Shown here: positions 10,682 to 21,331 of the stretch, one piece after another
Layout of the letters: every line of letters starts with the position of its first letter
How positions within the stretch are numbered: the stretch's first letter is position 1
Origin: Kosakonia quasisacchari
GTDB lineage: Bacteria; Pseudomonadota; Gammaproteobacteria; Enterobacterales; Enterobacteriaceae
Direction of reading: 5' to 3'
NCBI RefSeq assembly: GCF_004331415.1
Contig: NZ_SJOP01000009.1
Span: 62,001 to 126,000 of the forward strand
Length of the DNA: 64,000 nucleotides
The notes under the pieces: model-generated
Told to the model about the DNA's origin: nothing
Seen by the model: only the letters and a program-made list of their open reading frames with translations
Database searches by the model: none
Position numbers and translations under genes: made by a program

Positions 10682-11626
10682 ATGTTACATAAAAATACTC
10701 TTCTTTGCGCAGCGTTATCCGCTGCGCTTCTCGGTGGGGTAGCACAAACGGCTAACGCCGCAGTTGTAACGTCATTAAAGCCGCTGGGGTTTATCGCGTC
10801 AGCAATCGCCGATGGGGTGACGTCCACGGAAGTATTACTGCCGGACGGCGCATCAGAGCATGATTATTCCCTGCGTCCGTCGGATGTAAAACGCTTACAG
10901 AACGCGGACTTAGTATTTTGGGTCGGGCCTGAAATGGAAGCTTTTATGGTGCGTTCCGCGCAGCAAATCCCGGCGAAAAAATTAGTGACGATGGCGGAAC
11001 TGGATGGCGTGAAAACGCTACTCATGAAGGGGTCGGAAGAAGATGAGCACGACCATGATGACAGACATCATCATGATGAAAAAAGTGACGAGCATCACCA
11101 TCACGGTGAATACAACATGCATCTGTGGCTCTCCCCAGAAATTGCGCGGCTGTCGGCGGTTGCAATCCACGATAAATTAGTGGAAGTTATGCCGCAAAGT
11201 CGAGCCAAGCTGGACGCCAACCTGCAAGCATTTGAGGCATCATTAGCCCAGTCCGATAAACAGGTCGGTAACGAGCTGGCACCGCTGAAAGGGAAAGGGT
11301 ATTTCGTTTTTCATGACGCCTACGGCTACTTTGAAAAACACTACGGACTGACTCCGCTGGGTCACTTTACCGTCAACCCCGAAATTCAGCCTGGTGCGCA
11401 GCGTTTACATGAAATCAGAACACAGTTGGTTGAGCAAAAAGCAACCTGCGTTTTTGCTGAGCCACAGTTCAGGCCAGCGGTCGTAGAAGCTGTTGCCAGG
11501 GGGACATCCGTTCGAATGGGAACGTTGGATCCGCTCGGTATCGGCATCAAGTTAGGCAAAAAGAGCTATCCGCAGTTCCTTGCCCAACTTTCACATCAGT
11601 ATGCGAGCTGCCTGAAAGGAGAATAA
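10682..11626 (+). CDS. znuA: Zinc ABC transporter substrate-binding protein ZnuA
   Basis: The periplasmic zinc-binding protein, 314 residues from ATG 10682. Residues 1-26 are a signal peptide ending ANA. H60 in SEHDYSL and H147 in MHLWLSP are expected zinc ligands. Between them a charged His/Asp-rich loop (about residues 119-142) contains roughly ten histidines; such loops are thought to capture zinc. The frame is open upstream to 10556, but that extension overlaps znuC and the operator. Confidence 0.97.
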   Translation: MLHKNTLLCAALSAALLGGVAQTANAAVVTSLKPLGFIASAIADGVTSTEVLLPDGASEHDYSLRPSDVKRLQNADLVFWVGPEMEAFMVRSAQQIPAKKLVTMAELDGVKTLLMKGSEEDEHDHDDRHHHDEKSDEHHHHGEYNMHLWLSPEIARLSAVAIHDKLVEVMPQSRAKLDANLQAFEASLAQSDKQVGNELAPLKGKGYFVFHDAYGYFEKHYGLTPLGHFTVNPEIQPGAQRLHEIRTQLVEQKATCVFAEPQFRPAVVEAVARGTSVRMGTLDPLGIGIKLGKKSYPQFLAQLSHQYASCLKGE

Positions 11627-11641
11627 CGAGGAAGTGAATAC

Positions 11642-12976
11642 GTGCAACAGATAGCCCGCTCTGTCGCCCTGGCATTTAATAATCTGCCCCGACCCCACCG
11701 CGTTATGCTGGGGTCGCTTACAGTTCTCACTCTCACGGTCGCCGTATGGCGCCCGTACGTTTACCACCCCCAATCCGAATCCGTTACACCCATTGTTAAA
11801 GCGATCGAGCTGCCGAAGAGTGAAATTCGTTCATTGCTGCCGGAAGCCAGCGAACCTATTGACCAAACTGCCTCGGATGACGATGTTGATGACATTCCGC
11901 AGGATGAACTTGACGAGAAAACAGCCAGTGAAGCCGGCGTACATGAATATGTGGTATCCACAGGCGATACGCTGAGCAGCATTCTTAACCAGTACGGTAT
12001 TGATATGGGTGATATCAGCCAGCTTGCCGCTGCGGATAAAGAACTGCGTAACCTGAAAATCGGCCAGCAGATCTCCTGGACTCTCACCGCAGATGGCGAT
12101 TTGCAGCGTTTGACCTGGGAAATGTCCCGCCGCGAGACCCGCACTTATGACCGCATTGATGGCGGCTTCAAAATGAGTAGCGAAACGCAGCAGGGCGATT
12201 GGGTAAACTCGGTGATGAAAGGGACTGTCGGTGGGAGTTTTGTTTCCAGCGCGCGCGACGCCGGGTTAACCAGCGCTGAAGTCAGCGCGGTGATTAAAGC
12301 TATGCAGTGGCAGATGGATTTTCGCAAGCTGAAAAAAGGCGATGAATTCTCCGTTCTGATGTCGCGCGAAATGCTGGAAGGCAAGCAAGAGCAAAGCCAG
12401 TTGCTTGGTGTGCGTCTGCGTTCCGACGGTAAAGATTATTATGCAATCCGCGCGGAAGACGGTAAATTTTACGATCGCAACGGTACAGGCCTGGCAAAAG
12501 GGTTTTTGCGTTTCCCGACATCCAAGCAGTTCCGCGTCTCTTCGAATTTTGACCCCCGCCGTCTGAACCCAGTCACCGGTCGGGTTGCACCGCACAAAGG
12601 TGTTGATTTCGCGTTGCCACAAGGGACGCCTGTGCTTGCAGTCGGTGATGGCGAAGTAGTCGTGGCGAAACGCAGCGGGGCCGCAGGCAACTATGTCGCT
12701 ATTCGTCACGGACGCACGTATACCACGCGTTATATGCACCTGCGCAAGCTGTTGGTAAAACCGGGGCAGAAAGTGAAACGTGGTGATCGTATTGCACTCT
12801 CCGGTAATACCGGGCGTTCTACCGGGCCGCATCTGCACTACGAAGTGTGGATCAACCAGCAAGCGGTTAACCCGTTAACGGCGAAACTACCGAGAACCGA
12901 AGGATTAAGCGGTTCGGATCGCAAGGATTATCTGGCACAGGTTAAAGAAGTTTTACCCCAGTTAAAAGTCGACTGA
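11642..12976 (+). CDS. mepM: Murein DD-endopeptidase MepM
   Basis: A cell-wall hydrolase that cuts D-Ala-meso-DAP cross-links to allow insertion of new strands. It is 444 residues (440 in E. coli) and starts at a GTG. An N-terminal membrane anchor is at about 20-40, a LysM domain (HEYVVSTGDTLSSILNQYG) near 100-145, and an M23/LytM peptidase near 310-410 with the zinc ligands in HKGVDF and HLHYEVW. It follows znuA after 15 bases, so zinc-linked co-expression is possible. Confidence 0.97.
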   Translation: MQQIARSVALAFNNLPRPHRVMLGSLTVLTLTVAVWRPYVYHPQSESVTPIVKAIELPKSEIRSLLPEASEPIDQTASDDDVDDIPQDELDEKTASEAGVHEYVVSTGDTLSSILNQYGIDMGDISQLAAADKELRNLKIGQQISWTLTADGDLQRLTWEMSRRETRTYDRIDGGFKMSSETQQGDWVNSVMKGTVGGSFVSSARDAGLTSAEVSAVIKAMQWQMDFRKLKKGDEFSVLMSREMLEGKQEQSQLLGVRLRSDGKDYYAIRAEDGKFYDRNGTGLAKGFLRFPTSKQFRVSSNFDPRRLNPVTGRVAPHKGVDFALPQGTPVLAVGDGEVVVAKRSGAAGNYVAIRHGRTYTTRYMHLRKLLVKPGQKVKRGDRIALSGNTGRSTGPHLHYEVWINQQAVNPLTAKLPRTEGLSGSDRKDYLAQVKEVLPQLKVD

Positions 12977-13000
12977 TTCGTTTAACAAATGTGCGTCCGA

Positions 13001-13030
13001 AGCCGATGTCTTAACCGCATCGGTTTTTTC
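13001..13030 (+). terminator. Terminator after mepM
   Basis: AGCCGATG and CATCGGTT form an eight-pair stem with one G-U pair, followed directly by a run of T residues (13022-13029). It separates mepM from lpxM. Confidence 0.8.
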
Positions 13031-13106
13031 TTTTGTGCGATGGATGGCGCCTCGCTACACTATCCCATTACTTTATGTGAACTGATTTCTCGCCTGCGGA
13101 AGATGC

Positions 13107-14078
13107 ATGGAAACGAAAAAAAATACCGCTGAATATATTCCCGTGTTTGAAAAAGAATTTCGCTACCCGCGTTACTGGGGCGCGTGGCTTGGAGTGCTGG
13201 CTTTTGCTGGCGTAGCGCTGATCCCGCCGTCGGTGCGCGATCCTTTACTCGGTAAACTTGGGCGTCTGGTCGGAAAGTTTGGCAAAAGCGCGCGTCGCCG
13301 TGCGCAGATCAATCTCTACTACTGCTTCCCTGAAAAAAGCGATGCGGAAAGAGAGGCCATTATTGATGAGATGTTTGCCACTGCGCCACAAGCTATGGTT
13401 CTGATGGCGGAACTGGCGCTACGTGGCCCGGAAAAAGTCATGCCGCGTGTGGAATGGCAGGGGCAAGAAATTATTGATGAAATGCGCCGCAACGAAGAGA
13501 AGGTTATTTTCCTTGTTCCGCACGGGTGGGGCATTGATATCCCGGCGATGTTAATGGCATCACAAGGGCGAAACATAGCAGCGATGTTTCATAATCAGGG
13601 CAACAAAGTATTCGATTATGTATGGAATACCGTGCGATGTCGTTTTGGCGGGCGTTTACATGCGCGTAATGATGGCATCAAGCCTTTTATCCAGTCGATA
13701 CGTCAGGGTTACTGGGGTTACTACCTGCCGGACCAGGATCACGGAGCGGAGCAAAGCGAGTTTGTTGATTTCTTTGCAACCTATAAAGCAACCCTGCCTG
13801 CTATTGGCCGGCTGATGAAAGTGTGTCGCGCGCGCGTGGTGCCGATGTTCCCAATTTATGATGCGAAAACACACCGGCTGATTATTCAGGTGCGTCCCCC
13901 GATGGACGACCTGCTCACCGCCGATGACAATACGATTGCCCGCCGTATGAACGAAGAAGTTGAAAAATTTGTTGGTCCGCATCCTGAGCAATACACCTGG
14001 ATCCTCAAATTGCTAAAAACGCGGAAACCGGGTGAGACCGAGCCTTACAGGCGCAAAGATTTATTCGTGAAAAAGTAG
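13107..14078 (+). CDS. lpxM: Lipid A biosynthesis myristoyltransferase LpxM
   Basis: The late acyltransferase that adds the secondary myristoyl chain to Kdo2-(lauroyl)-lipid IVA at the inner membrane. It is 323 residues, as in E. coli. The catalytic HX4D motif is H139...D144 (HGWGIDI). An N-terminal hydrophobic anchor is at about 25-42. A strong terminator shared with pykA follows. Confidence 0.96.
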   Translation: METKKNTAEYIPVFEKEFRYPRYWGAWLGVLAFAGVALIPPSVRDPLLGKLGRLVGKFGKSARRRAQINLYYCFPEKSDAEREAIIDEMFATAPQAMVLMAELALRGPEKVMPRVEWQGQEIIDEMRRNEEKVIFLVPHGWGIDIPAMLMASQGRNIAAMFHNQGNKVFDYVWNTVRCRFGGRLHARNDGIKPFIQSIRQGYWGYYLPDQDHGAEQSEFVDFFATYKATLPAIGRLMKVCRARVVPMFPIYDAKTHRLIIQVRPPMDDLLTADDNTIARRMNEEVEKFVGPHPEQYTWILKLLKTRKPGETEPYRRKDLFVKK

Positions 14079-14085
14079 CCTATAA

Positions 14086-14112
14086 AAAAGGCCTCTCACT
14101 GAGAGGCCTTTT
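14086..14112. terminator. Bidirectional terminator between lpxM and pykA
   Basis: AAAAGGCCTCTC, loop ACT, GAGAGGCCTTTT form a 12-pair symmetric hairpin with A and T tracts, serving both convergent genes. Confidence 0.92.
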
Positions 14113-14127
14113 GCTTTTTATAAACGC

Positions 14128-15570
14128 TTATTCAACGGTCAGAATACGCGTGGTATTCGTGGTACCGATGGTACTCATCACATCACCCTGAGTCACAATA
14201 ACCAGGTCGCCGGACAGCAAATAGCCTTTATCACGCAGCAGGTTTACTGCGTCGTGAGCTGCTGTCACGCCGTCATTTACGCTGTCGAAATAGACCGGGG
14301 TGACGCCGCGATACAGGGCTGTCAGGTTGAGGGTACGTTCATGGCGAGAGAGGGCGAAAATCGGCAACCCCGAACTGATGCGCGAGGTCATCAGCGCGGT
14401 ACGACCCGATTCTGTCATTGAAATGATAGCGGTCACGCCTTTCAGGTGGTTTGCCGCATACATAGCCGACATCGCAATCGCTTCTTCCACGTTGTCGAAT
14501 TGAATATCCAGGCGGTGCTTGGAGACATTGATACTTGGAATTTTCTCCGCGCCCAGACATACACGCGCCATTGCAGCAACGGTTTCGGACGGATACTGGC
14601 CTGCGGCAGTTTCGGCAGAGAGCATGACCGCATCGGTGCCGTCGAGCACAGCGTTGGCAACGTCCATTACTTCCGCGCGTGTTGGCATCGGGTTCGTGAT
14701 CATCGATTCCATCATCTGCGTCGCGGTGATCACCGCACGGTTCAGTTGGCGCGCACGGCGGATCAGCGCTTTCTGGATACCAACCAGTTCCGGGTCACCG
14801 ATTTCAACACCGAGATCGCCGCGGGCGACCATCACGACGTCGGAGGCAAGGATCACGTCATCCATCGCATCCTGGCTGCATACTGCTTCCGCACGTTCAA
14901 CTTTTGCCACGATTTTGGCATCACAACCGGCATCGCGCGCCAGACGGCGAGCATAGTTAAGATCTTCACCGCAGCGCGGGAAGGATACGGCCAGGTAGTC
15001 AACGCCAATCAATGCAGCTGTTACGATATCCGCTTTGTCTTTTTCAGTCAGCGCTTCAGCAGAAAGGCCGCCGCCCAGCTTGTTAATACCTTTGTTGTTA
15101 GATAGCGGGCCACCGACGGTCACTTCGGTAAACACTTTCATGCCCTGAACTTCCAGCACTTTCAGCTGTACGCGACCGTCGTCCAGCAGCAGGATATCGC
15201 CCGGAACGACATCGGCAGGCAAACCTTTATAATCAATGCCCACTTTCTCCTTGTCGCCTTCACCTTTACCGAGGTTGGCATCAAGCAGGAATTTATCCCC
15301 GATGTTCAGGAAAACTTTGCCTTCCTTAAAGGTGGAAACACGAATTTTTGGCCCTTGTAGATCGCCAAGGATAGCAACATGACGTCCCAGTTTTGCCGCA
15401 ATCTCACGCACCTTATCCGCACGTAATTTATGATCTTCAGGTGTTCCGTGTGAGAAGTTCATACGTACCACGTTAGCACCTGCAGCGATCACCTTTTCAA
15501 GGTTGTTATCGCGGTCAGTAGCCGGGCCTAAGGTGGTTACGATTTTGGTTCTGCGAAGCCTTCTGGACAT
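14128..15570 (-). CDS. pykA: Pyruvate kinase II
   Basis: It converts phosphoenolpyruvate and ADP to pyruvate and ATP in the last step of glycolysis. It is 480 residues from ATG 15570, the E. coli PykA length and start ([19 protein letters not shown]). The signature region around AKVERAEAV and [12 protein letters not shown] is intact, as is the [10 protein letters not shown] segment. It reads leftward behind hexR with a 126-base gap. Confidence 0.98.
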   Translation of the reverse strand: MSRRLRRTKIVTTLGPATDRDNNLEKVIAAGANVVRMNFSHGTPEDHKLRADKVREIAAKLGRHVAILGDLQGPKIRVSTFKEGKVFLNIGDKFLLDANLGKGEGDKEKVGIDYKGLPADVVPGDILLLDDGRVQLKVLEVQGMKVFTEVTVGGPLSNNKGINKLGGGLSAEALTEKDKADIVTAALIGVDYLAVSFPRCGEDLNYARRLARDAGCDAKIVAKVERAEAVCSQDAMDDVILASDVVMVARGDLGVEIGDPELVGIQKALIRRARQLNRAVITATQMMESMITNPMPTRAEVMDVANAVLDGTDAVMLSAETAAGQYPSETVAAMARVCLGAEKIPSINVSKHRLDIQFDNVEEAIAMSAMYAANHLKGVTAIISMTESGRTALMTSRISSGLPIFALSRHERTLNLTALYRGVTPVYFDSVNDGVTAAHDAVNLLRDKGYLLSGDLVIVTQGDVMSTIGTTNTTRILTVE

Positions 15571-15696
15571 GTAATACTCCGTTGACTGAAACAACTTGGT
15601 GTTGCGTGAACATAAATCCGGTCATTTGGCGCCCTGCTGTGAAGGGCGATGCGTCAGATCGGACAGCGTAAAAGGTTACCGCTTTTTTATTAACTA

Positions 15697-16566
15697 TTAG
15701 TGGTTATCGCTTTTAATAAGCAGCTCTTTATCAAAGCGCGATTCTTTCAGTGCTTCTTTGACTCGCTTCAAGTTATCCCTGAATTTTGCTCCCCGACGCA
15801 GTGTGAAACCTGTTGCCAGCACGTCAATGACCGTGAGTTGCGCAAGACGAGAAACCATTGGCATATAAATATCTGTATCTTCCGGAACATCTAGGGTGAT
15901 AGCAAGCGTTGCCTCACGCGCCAGCGGCGTGCCTGCGGACGTAAGGGCTATCACCATGGCATCGTTTTCACGCGCCAGTTGCGCAAGTTCCACTAAATTC
16001 TTGGTTCTTCCGGTATGTGAAATCAACACAACCACGTCATCGTCGCTACAATTCATACAGCTCATGCGCTGCAGCACTATGTCGTCGGAGTAGACCACCG
16101 GCACATTAAAGCGGAAAAATTTGTTCATGGCATCGTGCGCAACGGCGGCAGAAGAACCGAGACCAAAGAAGGCAATTTTTTTTGCCTGCGTCAGTAAATC
16201 TACGGCGCGGTTTACCGCCGCCATATCCAGTGACTGACGCACATGGTCGAGACTGGCCATTGCGGATTCGAAGATTTTACCGGTATAGGCTTCAACGCTG
16301 TCATCTTCATCAACATTTCGATTAACATAGGGCGTGCCATTGGCGAGGCTTTGCGCCAGATGCAGTTTGAAATCGGGGAAGCCTCGGGTATCAAGGCTGC
16401 GGCAGAAACGGTTGACGGTTGGTTCGCTGACATCCGCTTCTTGCGCAAGTGCGGCAATGCTCGAGTGAATGGCCTGGTCCGGCGCGGCGAGGATCACTTC
16501 CGCCACTTTACGCTCGGATTTGCTAAGGTGTTCCAGTCGAGACTGGATTTTTTCCAGCATATTCAT
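15697..16566 (-). CDS. hexR: DNA-binding transcriptional regulator HexR
   Basis: An RpiR-family repressor of central carbon genes that senses the Entner-Doudoroff intermediate 2-keto-3-deoxy-6-phosphogluconate. It is 289 residues, as in E. coli. An N-terminal helix-turn-helix (about 20-60, VSEPTVNRFCRSLDTRG) is followed by a SIS phosphosugar-binding domain (about 130-260, KKIAFFGLGSSAAVAHDA and LISHTGRTKNLVELA). It diverges from zwf, whose promoter carries a matching operator. Confidence 0.97.
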   Translation of the reverse strand: MNMLEKIQSRLEHLSKSERKVAEVILAAPDQAIHSSIAALAQEADVSEPTVNRFCRSLDTRGFPDFKLHLAQSLANGTPYVNRNVDEDDSVEAYTGKIFESAMASLDHVRQSLDMAAVNRAVDLLTQAKKIAFFGLGSSAAVAHDAMNKFFRFNVPVVYSDDIVLQRMSCMNCSDDDVVVLISHTGRTKNLVELAQLARENDAMVIALTSAGTPLAREATLAITLDVPEDTDIYMPMVSRLAQLTVIDVLATGFTLRRGAKFRDNLKRVKEALKESRFDKELLIKSDNH

Positions 16567-16846
16567 GGGTGATAAACGCTCATGGTAAAACGATTACACC
16601 GATAGATGGAATCGTGATGCGATTTAGCTAGATATTACCCCTGCGGCACACAGAAAGGTAAGTCGTGATGAGAAATGTTGTTGTTTTTTTTCATTACATG
16701 ATCAGAGTCGGATTTTACCGGATGTAAATTGGGCAAATATCCCGCTTTATCAGGGCGAAAGAACAGTTTTTTCGTCACAACAGAATAACGCACGTCCTGA
16801 CAAGGCTTAACAGTTTCGGGAATTACGTAAAAGCAGTACAGTGCAC

Positions 16847-16861
16847 TGTAATAAAATTACA
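16847..16861 (+). promoter_or_regulatory. HexR operator in the zwf promoter
   Basis: TGTAATAAAATTACA is a 15-base palindrome matching the HexR consensus (TGTAAT-N3-ATTACA), 47 bases before the zwf start. The 343-base hexR-zwf gap also holds AT-rich promoter sequence (16670-16760) in which I could not place further sites with confidence. SoxS/MarA control known for zwf in E. coli was not verified here. Confidence 0.85.
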
Positions 16862-16908
16862 ACTGAGGCCTGGCTGAAGCTCCAGGATAGCCAACTGAGG
16901 AGAAAGAC

Positions 16909-18384
16909 ATGGCGGTAATACAAACAGCCCAGGCGTGTGACCTGGTCATTTTCGGCGCTAAGGGCGACCTTGCCCGCCGGAAATTGCTGCCTTCCCTGTA
17001 CCAACTGGAAAAAGCGGGCCAGATTCATCCAGAGACACGAATTCTGGGCGTGGGTCGCGCTGATTGGGATAAGGAAGCGTATACCAAGGTTGTTCGTGAA
17101 GCGCTTGAAACCTTTATGAAGGAAAAGATCGACGAGAGCCTGTGGGACAAGCTGAGCGGGCGTCTGGATTTTTGCAATCTGGATGTCAACGATACCACGG
17201 CATTCAAACGTCTTGGCGAGATGCTGGATCAAAAAAACCGCACCACCATCAACTACTTTGCCATGCCGCCGAGCACCTTTGGCGCAATCTGCAAAGGCCT
17301 GGGTGAAGCGAAACTGAACGCCAAACCCGCGCGCGTGGTGATGGAAAAACCGCTGGGTACTTCGCTTGCAACATCGCGAGAAATCAATGACCAGGTGGGC
17401 GAATTTTTCGAAGAGTGCCAGGTTTATCGTATCGACCACTACCTCGGTAAAGAGACGGTACTCAACCTGCTGGCGCTGCGTTTTGCTAACTCTCTTTTCG
17501 TCAATAACTGGGATAATCGCACCATCGATCACGTTGAAATCACCGTGGCGGAAGAGGTGGGCATTGAAGGGCGCTGGGGCTATTTCGACCAGGCCGGGCA
17601 GATGCGCGATATGATCCAGAACCACCTGCTGCAAATTCTGTGCATGATTGCCATGTCGCCGCCGTCCGATCTGAGTGCAGACAGCATTCGTGACGAGAAA
17701 GTAAAAGTATTGAAGTCGCTACGCCGTATTGATCGCACGAATGTGCGTGAAAAAACCGTACGTGGCCAGTACAGCGCCGGTTTCGCCCAAGGTAAAAAAG
17801 TGCCGGGCTATCTGGAAGAAGAGGGCGCGAATAAGACCAGCAATACCGAAACGTTCGTTGCTATCCGTGTCGACATCGATAACTGGCGTTGGGCGGGTGT
17901 ACCTTTCTACCTGCGCACCGGTAAGCGTCTGCCGACCAAATGTTCTGAAGTGGTTGTTTACTTTAAAACACCGGAACTGAATCTGTTCAAAGAGTCCTGG
18001 CAAGATCTGCCGCAGAACAAGCTGACTATTCGCCTGCAGCCGGACGAAGGGGTGGATATCCAGGTGCTGAACAAAGTGCCGGGTCTCGATCACAAGCACA
18101 ATCTGCAAATCACCAAGCTGGATCTGAGCTATTCCGAAACGTTCAATCAGACGCATCTGGCAGATGCTTATGAGCGTCTGTTGCTGGAAACGATGCGCGG
18201 CATTCAGGCGCTGTTTGTTCGCCGTGACGAAGTTGAAGAAGCCTGGAAATGGGTGGATTCCATCACGGAAGCCTGGGCGGCGGATAACGACTCGCCGAAG
18301 CCTTACCAGGCGGGAACCTGGGGGCCAGTGGCCTCGGTGGCGATGATCACCCGTGATGGCCGTTCCTGGAACGAGTTTGAGTGA
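16909..18384 (+). CDS. zwf: Glucose-6-phosphate 1-dehydrogenase
   Basis: It oxidises glucose-6-phosphate with NADP+ to 6-phosphogluconolactone, the entry to the pentose phosphate and Entner-Doudoroff routes. It is 491 residues, as in E. coli. The nucleotide-binding [11 protein letters not shown] lies near the N-terminus, and the substrate-binding RIDHYLGKE, including the catalytic-region lysine, near residue 180. GAGGAGA-like sequence precedes the ATG. edd and eda follow, forming a functional pathway cluster. Confidence 0.98.
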   Translation: MAVIQTAQACDLVIFGAKGDLARRKLLPSLYQLEKAGQIHPETRILGVGRADWDKEAYTKVVREALETFMKEKIDESLWDKLSGRLDFCNLDVNDTTAFKRLGEMLDQKNRTTINYFAMPPSTFGAICKGLGEAKLNAKPARVVMEKPLGTSLATSREINDQVGEFFEECQVYRIDHYLGKETVLNLLALRFANSLFVNNWDNRTIDHVEITVAEEVGIEGRWGYFDQAGQMRDMIQNHLLQILCMIAMSPPSDLSADSIRDEKVKVLKSLRRIDRTNVREKTVRGQYSAGFAQGKKVPGYLEEEGANKTSNTETFVAIRVDIDNWRWAGVPFYLRTGKRLPTKCSEVVVYFKTPELNLFKESWQDLPQNKLTIRLQPDEGVDIQVLNKVPGLDHKHNLQITKLDLSYSETFNQTHLADAYERLLLETMRGIQALFVRRDEVEEAWKWVDSITEAWAADNDSPKPYQAGTWGPVASVAMITRDGRSWNEFE

Positions 18385-18408
18385 TTAGCCAACAGTTAGC
18401 GTTGCGCA

Positions 18409-18424
18409 ATTTTACCGGTAACAT
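18409..18424 (+). promoter_or_regulatory. GntR-like operator upstream of edd
   Basis: ATTTTACCGGTAACAT differs by one base from the GntR consensus ATGTTACCGGTAACAT and contains a perfect ten-base palindrome core. It lies 194 bases before the edd start but upstream of the zwf terminator hairpin, consistent with a gluconate-inducible edd promoter with a long leader as in E. coli. Confidence 0.65.
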
Positions 18425-18461
18425 GATCTAACTCAGCTATCCGAACAATTTTTCATCTTTC

Positions 18462-18496
18462 AAGCCCCGACTGGATTCACCAGCGGGGCTTTTTTT
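18462..18496 (+). terminator. zwf terminator or edd leader hairpin
   Basis: AAGCCCCG pairs with CGGGGCTT and an inner CTGG pairs with CCAG, followed by seven T residues (18490-18496). It looks like the intrinsic terminator of zwf. If the edd promoter lies near the GntR-like box upstream of it, the same hairpin would sit inside the edd leader. Confidence 0.8.
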
Positions 18497-18617
18497 ATTA
18501 CACTGGCTGAAGCGATTTTGCCTATGGGGCGCGGCGCTCTGGTGTTTTCAGCTTGTTACGCAAAGCTAATCACACTGTTAACGCGGCCTCCCGGACAGAT
18601 AAATTTCAGGAGCCTCT

Positions 18618-20429
18618 ATGAACCCTACAATGTTACGCGTAACAAATCGAATTATTGAACGTTCGCGCGAAACCCGCTCAGCCTATCTGGCGCGTATTGA
18701 ACAAGCGAAAAGCGACACCGTACGCCGTTCAACCCTCGCCTGCGGTAACCTGGCGCATGGCTTTGCCGCGTGCCAACCCGACGATAAAGCCTCCCTCAAA
18801 AGCATGTTGCGCAACAACATAGCGATCATCACGTCTTATAACGACATGCTCTCTGCGCACCAGCCTTACGAGGTGTATCCGGATATCATCCGTAAAGCGC
18901 TGCATTCCGTGAATGCCGTGGGCCAGGTGGCGGGCGGTGTTCCGGCCATGTGCGATGGTGTAACGCAAGGCCAGGACGGGATGGAATTGTCTTTACTGAG
19001 CCGCGAAGTGATTGCCATGTCTGCCGCGGTCGGCCTGTCGCACAATATGTTTGATGGCGCGTTGTATCTGGGCGTGTGTGACAAAATCGTCCCAGGACTG
19101 GCGATGGCGGCATTGTCATTTGGCCACCTGCCTGCTGTATTTGTGCCATCAGGCCCAATGGCAAGCGGCCTGGCAAACAAAGAGAAAGTGCGTATTCGCC
19201 AGCTTTATGCTGAGGGTAAAGTTGATCGTATTGCACTGCTTGAGTCTGAAGCCGCATCCTATCATGCTCCAGGCACCTGTACGTTTTATGGCACCGCCAA
19301 CACCAACCAGATGGTGATTGAGTTCATGGGCATGCAATTGCCCGGTTCCTCATTTGTGCATCCGGATGCGCCGTTGCGCAAAGCGTTGACGGAAGCTGCT
19401 GCTCGCCAGGTGACGCGTCTTACTGGCAACGGCAACGAATGGATGCCGCTTGGCAAAATGATTGATGAAAAAGTGGTGGTTAACGGTATCGTTTCGCTGC
19501 TGGCGACCGGGGGGTCTACAAACCATACCATGCACCTGGTGGCGATGGCGCGGGCGGCGGGCATCATCATTAACTGGGATGATTTCTCCGATCTCTCTGA
19601 TGTCGTTCCTTTGCTGGCGCGCCTCTACCCGAATGGCCCGGCAGATATTAACCACTTCCAGGCAGCAGGTGGTGTGCCGGTATTACTGCGCGAGCTGTTA
19701 AAAGGTGGCCTGCTGCATGAAGATGTTAATACCGTGGCAGGCTTTGGTCTGACGCGTTATACCCACGAGCCGTGGCTCAACGATGGCGAACTGGACTGGC
19801 GTGATGGCGCAGCCGTGTCGCTGGATGAAAACGTGATCGCCAGCATTGATAAACCGTTTTCTAAACATGGTGGCACCAAAGTGCTGAGCGGCAACCTCGG
19901 ACGTGCGGTAATGAAAACCTCCGCCGTACCGGTAGAAAACCAGGTGATTGAAGCGCCAGCGGTGATTTTTGAAAGTCAGCATGACGTGCTGCCCGCTTTT
20001 GAAGCAGGGCTGCTGGATCGCGATTGTGTGGTTGTTGTTCGTCATCAAGGGCCAAAAGCGAACGGTATGCCAGAATTACATAAACTCATGCCGCCACTTG
20101 GTGTATTATTGGACCGCCGTTTCAAAATTGCATTAGTTACTGATGGACGGCTGTCAGGGGCATCAGGTAAAGTGCCGTCGGCAATTCACGTTACGCCAGA
20201 AGCATATGATGGCGGGTTGCTGGCAAAAGTGCATGATGGCGACATGATTCGGGTTAACGGGCAGACCGGCGAATTAACGCTGCTGGTTGATGACAACGTT
20301 CTTGCCGCACGTCAGCCACATATTCCTGACCTTAGCGCGATGCGCGTGGGCACAGGGCGCGAAATGTTTGGTGCACTGCGGGAGAAACTTTCCGGTGCGG
20401 AGCAGGGCGCTACCTGTATCACTTTTTAA
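18618..20429 (+). CDS. edd: Phosphogluconate dehydratase
   Basis: The first enzyme of the Entner-Doudoroff pathway, dehydrating 6-phosphogluconate to 2-keto-3-deoxy-6-phosphogluconate. It is 603 residues, as in E. coli, in the IlvD/Edd iron-sulfur dehydratase family. Conserved segments include [31 protein letters not shown] and [17 protein letters not shown]. eda follows after 38 bases in the same operon. Confidence 0.98.
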   Translation: MNPTMLRVTNRIIERSRETRSAYLARIEQAKSDTVRRSTLACGNLAHGFAACQPDDKASLKSMLRNNIAIITSYNDMLSAHQPYEVYPDIIRKALHSVNAVGQVAGGVPAMCDGVTQGQDGMELSLLSREVIAMSAAVGLSHNMFDGALYLGVCDKIVPGLAMAALSFGHLPAVFVPSGPMASGLANKEKVRIRQLYAEGKVDRIALLESEAASYHAPGTCTFYGTANTNQMVIEFMGMQLPGSSFVHPDAPLRKALTEAAARQVTRLTGNGNEWMPLGKMIDEKVVVNGIVSLLATGGSTNHTMHLVAMARAAGIIINWDDFSDLSDVVPLLARLYPNGPADINHFQAAGGVPVLLRELLKGGLLHEDVNTVAGFGLTRYTHEPWLNDGELDWRDGAAVSLDENVIASIDKPFSKHGGTKVLSGNLGRAVMKTSAVPVENQVIEAPAVIFESQHDVLPAFEAGLLDRDCVVVVRHQGPKANGMPELHKLMPPLGVLLDRRFKIALVTDGRLSGASGKVPSAIHVTPEAYDGGLLAKVHDGDMIRVNGQTGELTLLVDDNVLAARQPHIPDLSAMRVGTGREMFGALREKLSGAEQGATCITF

Positions 20430-20467
20430 GACGACAAGATTTTAGTTCTGGCGAGAGAAAAACACTG

Positions 20468-21109
20468 ATGAAAAACTGGAAAACGAGTGCAGAAGCAATC
20501 CTGAAAACGGGTCCGGTAGTGCCGGTAATCGTAGTGAACAAACTTGAGCACGCCGTACCGATGGCGAAAGCGTTGGTTGCGGGCGGTGTTCGCGTTCTGG
20601 AAGTGACTCTGCGTACGGCTTGCGCTATCGACGCTATTCGCGCTATTGCGAAGGAAGTGCCGGACGCGATTATCGGTGCTGGTACCGTGCTGAATCCGCA
20701 GCAACTGGCAGAAGTGACCGCTGCTGGCGCACAGTTCGCTATTAGCCCAGGCCTGACCGAGCCGCTGCTGAAAGCCGCAACCGAAGGCACTATCCCGCTG
20801 ATCCCGGGTATTAGCACCGTTTCTGAACTGATGCTGGGTATGGACTACGGTCTGAAAGAGTTTAAATTCTTCCCGGCGGAAGCTAATGGCGGCACCAAAG
20901 CGCTACAGGCCATTGCAGGTCCGTTCTCTCAGGTACGTTTCTGCCCGACTGGAGGTATTTCTCCGGCTAACTACCGTGATTACCTGGCGCTGAAAAGCGT
21001 GCTGTGCATTGGTGGTTCCTGGCTGGTGCCAGCCGATGCGCTGGAAGCAGGCGATTACGATCGCATCACTAAACTGGCTCGCGAAGCGGTTGAAGGCGCG
21101 AAACAGTAA
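20468..21109 (+). CDS. eda: KHG/KDPG aldolase
   Basis: It cleaves 2-keto-3-deoxy-6-phosphogluconate into pyruvate and glyceraldehyde-3-phosphate and also acts on 2-keto-4-hydroxyglutarate. It is 213 residues with the Schiff-base K133 ([11 protein letters not shown]) and catalytic E45 (VLEVTLR). It is the last gene of the edd-eda operon, followed by a strong terminator. Confidence 0.98.
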   Translation: MKNWKTSAEAILKTGPVVPVIVVNKLEHAVPMAKALVAGGVRVLEVTLRTACAIDAIRAIAKEVPDAIIGAGTVLNPQQLAEVTAAGAQFAISPGLTEPLLKAATEGTIPLIPGISTVSELMLGMDYGLKEFKFFPAEANGGTKALQAIAGPFSQVRFCPTGGISPANYRDYLALKSVLCIGGSWLVPADALEAGDYDRITKLAREAVEGAKQ

Positions 21110-21139
21110 TTTCCTTGGCGGGCATTAAGTCCGCCAGAT

Positions 21140-21177
21140 AAAAAGCCCGGTAGCATAATACTGACCGGGCTTTTTTT
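21140..21177. terminator. Bidirectional terminator between eda and purT
   Basis: AAAAAGCCCGGT and ACCGGGCTTTTT pair around a 12-base loop, with seven T residues on the + side and an A tract on the other. It can terminate eda and, from the other strand, purT. Confidence 0.88.
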
Positions 21178-21231
21178 ATGGTTTTGATTCGTCCTGGGCT
21201 ACGGACATCAAAAGATGTGATTTCGTTTATT

Positions 21232-21280
21232 GCCCCCGGATTTAGCTCTCAAGGGGGCGGCAAGTGCTTCTTTGAGAGCT
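21232..21280. other. Potential H-type RNA pseudoknot in the eda-purT intergenic region
   Basis: Two perfect complementary pairs interlock: GCCCCC (21232-21237) with GGGGGC (21253-21258), and AGCTCTCAA (21244-21252) with TTGAGAGCT (21272-21280). The loops are 6, 0 and 13 bases, the geometry of a coaxially stacked H-type pseudoknot. A smaller hairpin, ACATC-AAAA-GATGT, lies at 21205-21218. The complementary strand, which would be the purT 3' untranslated region, can form the same topology. No gene overlaps it, and I do not recognise a known RNA family. Confidence 0.5.
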
Positions 21281-21331
21281 GTGTAGGCCTTCAGGAAACA
21301 ATCAATGTCGCCTGTTGGGAGAGGCTGATTT

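Noticed and set aside
16807..17634. A 275-codon open frame antisense to zwf
   Set aside because: It lies opposite a full-length zwf and runs through its promoter; no recognisable protein.
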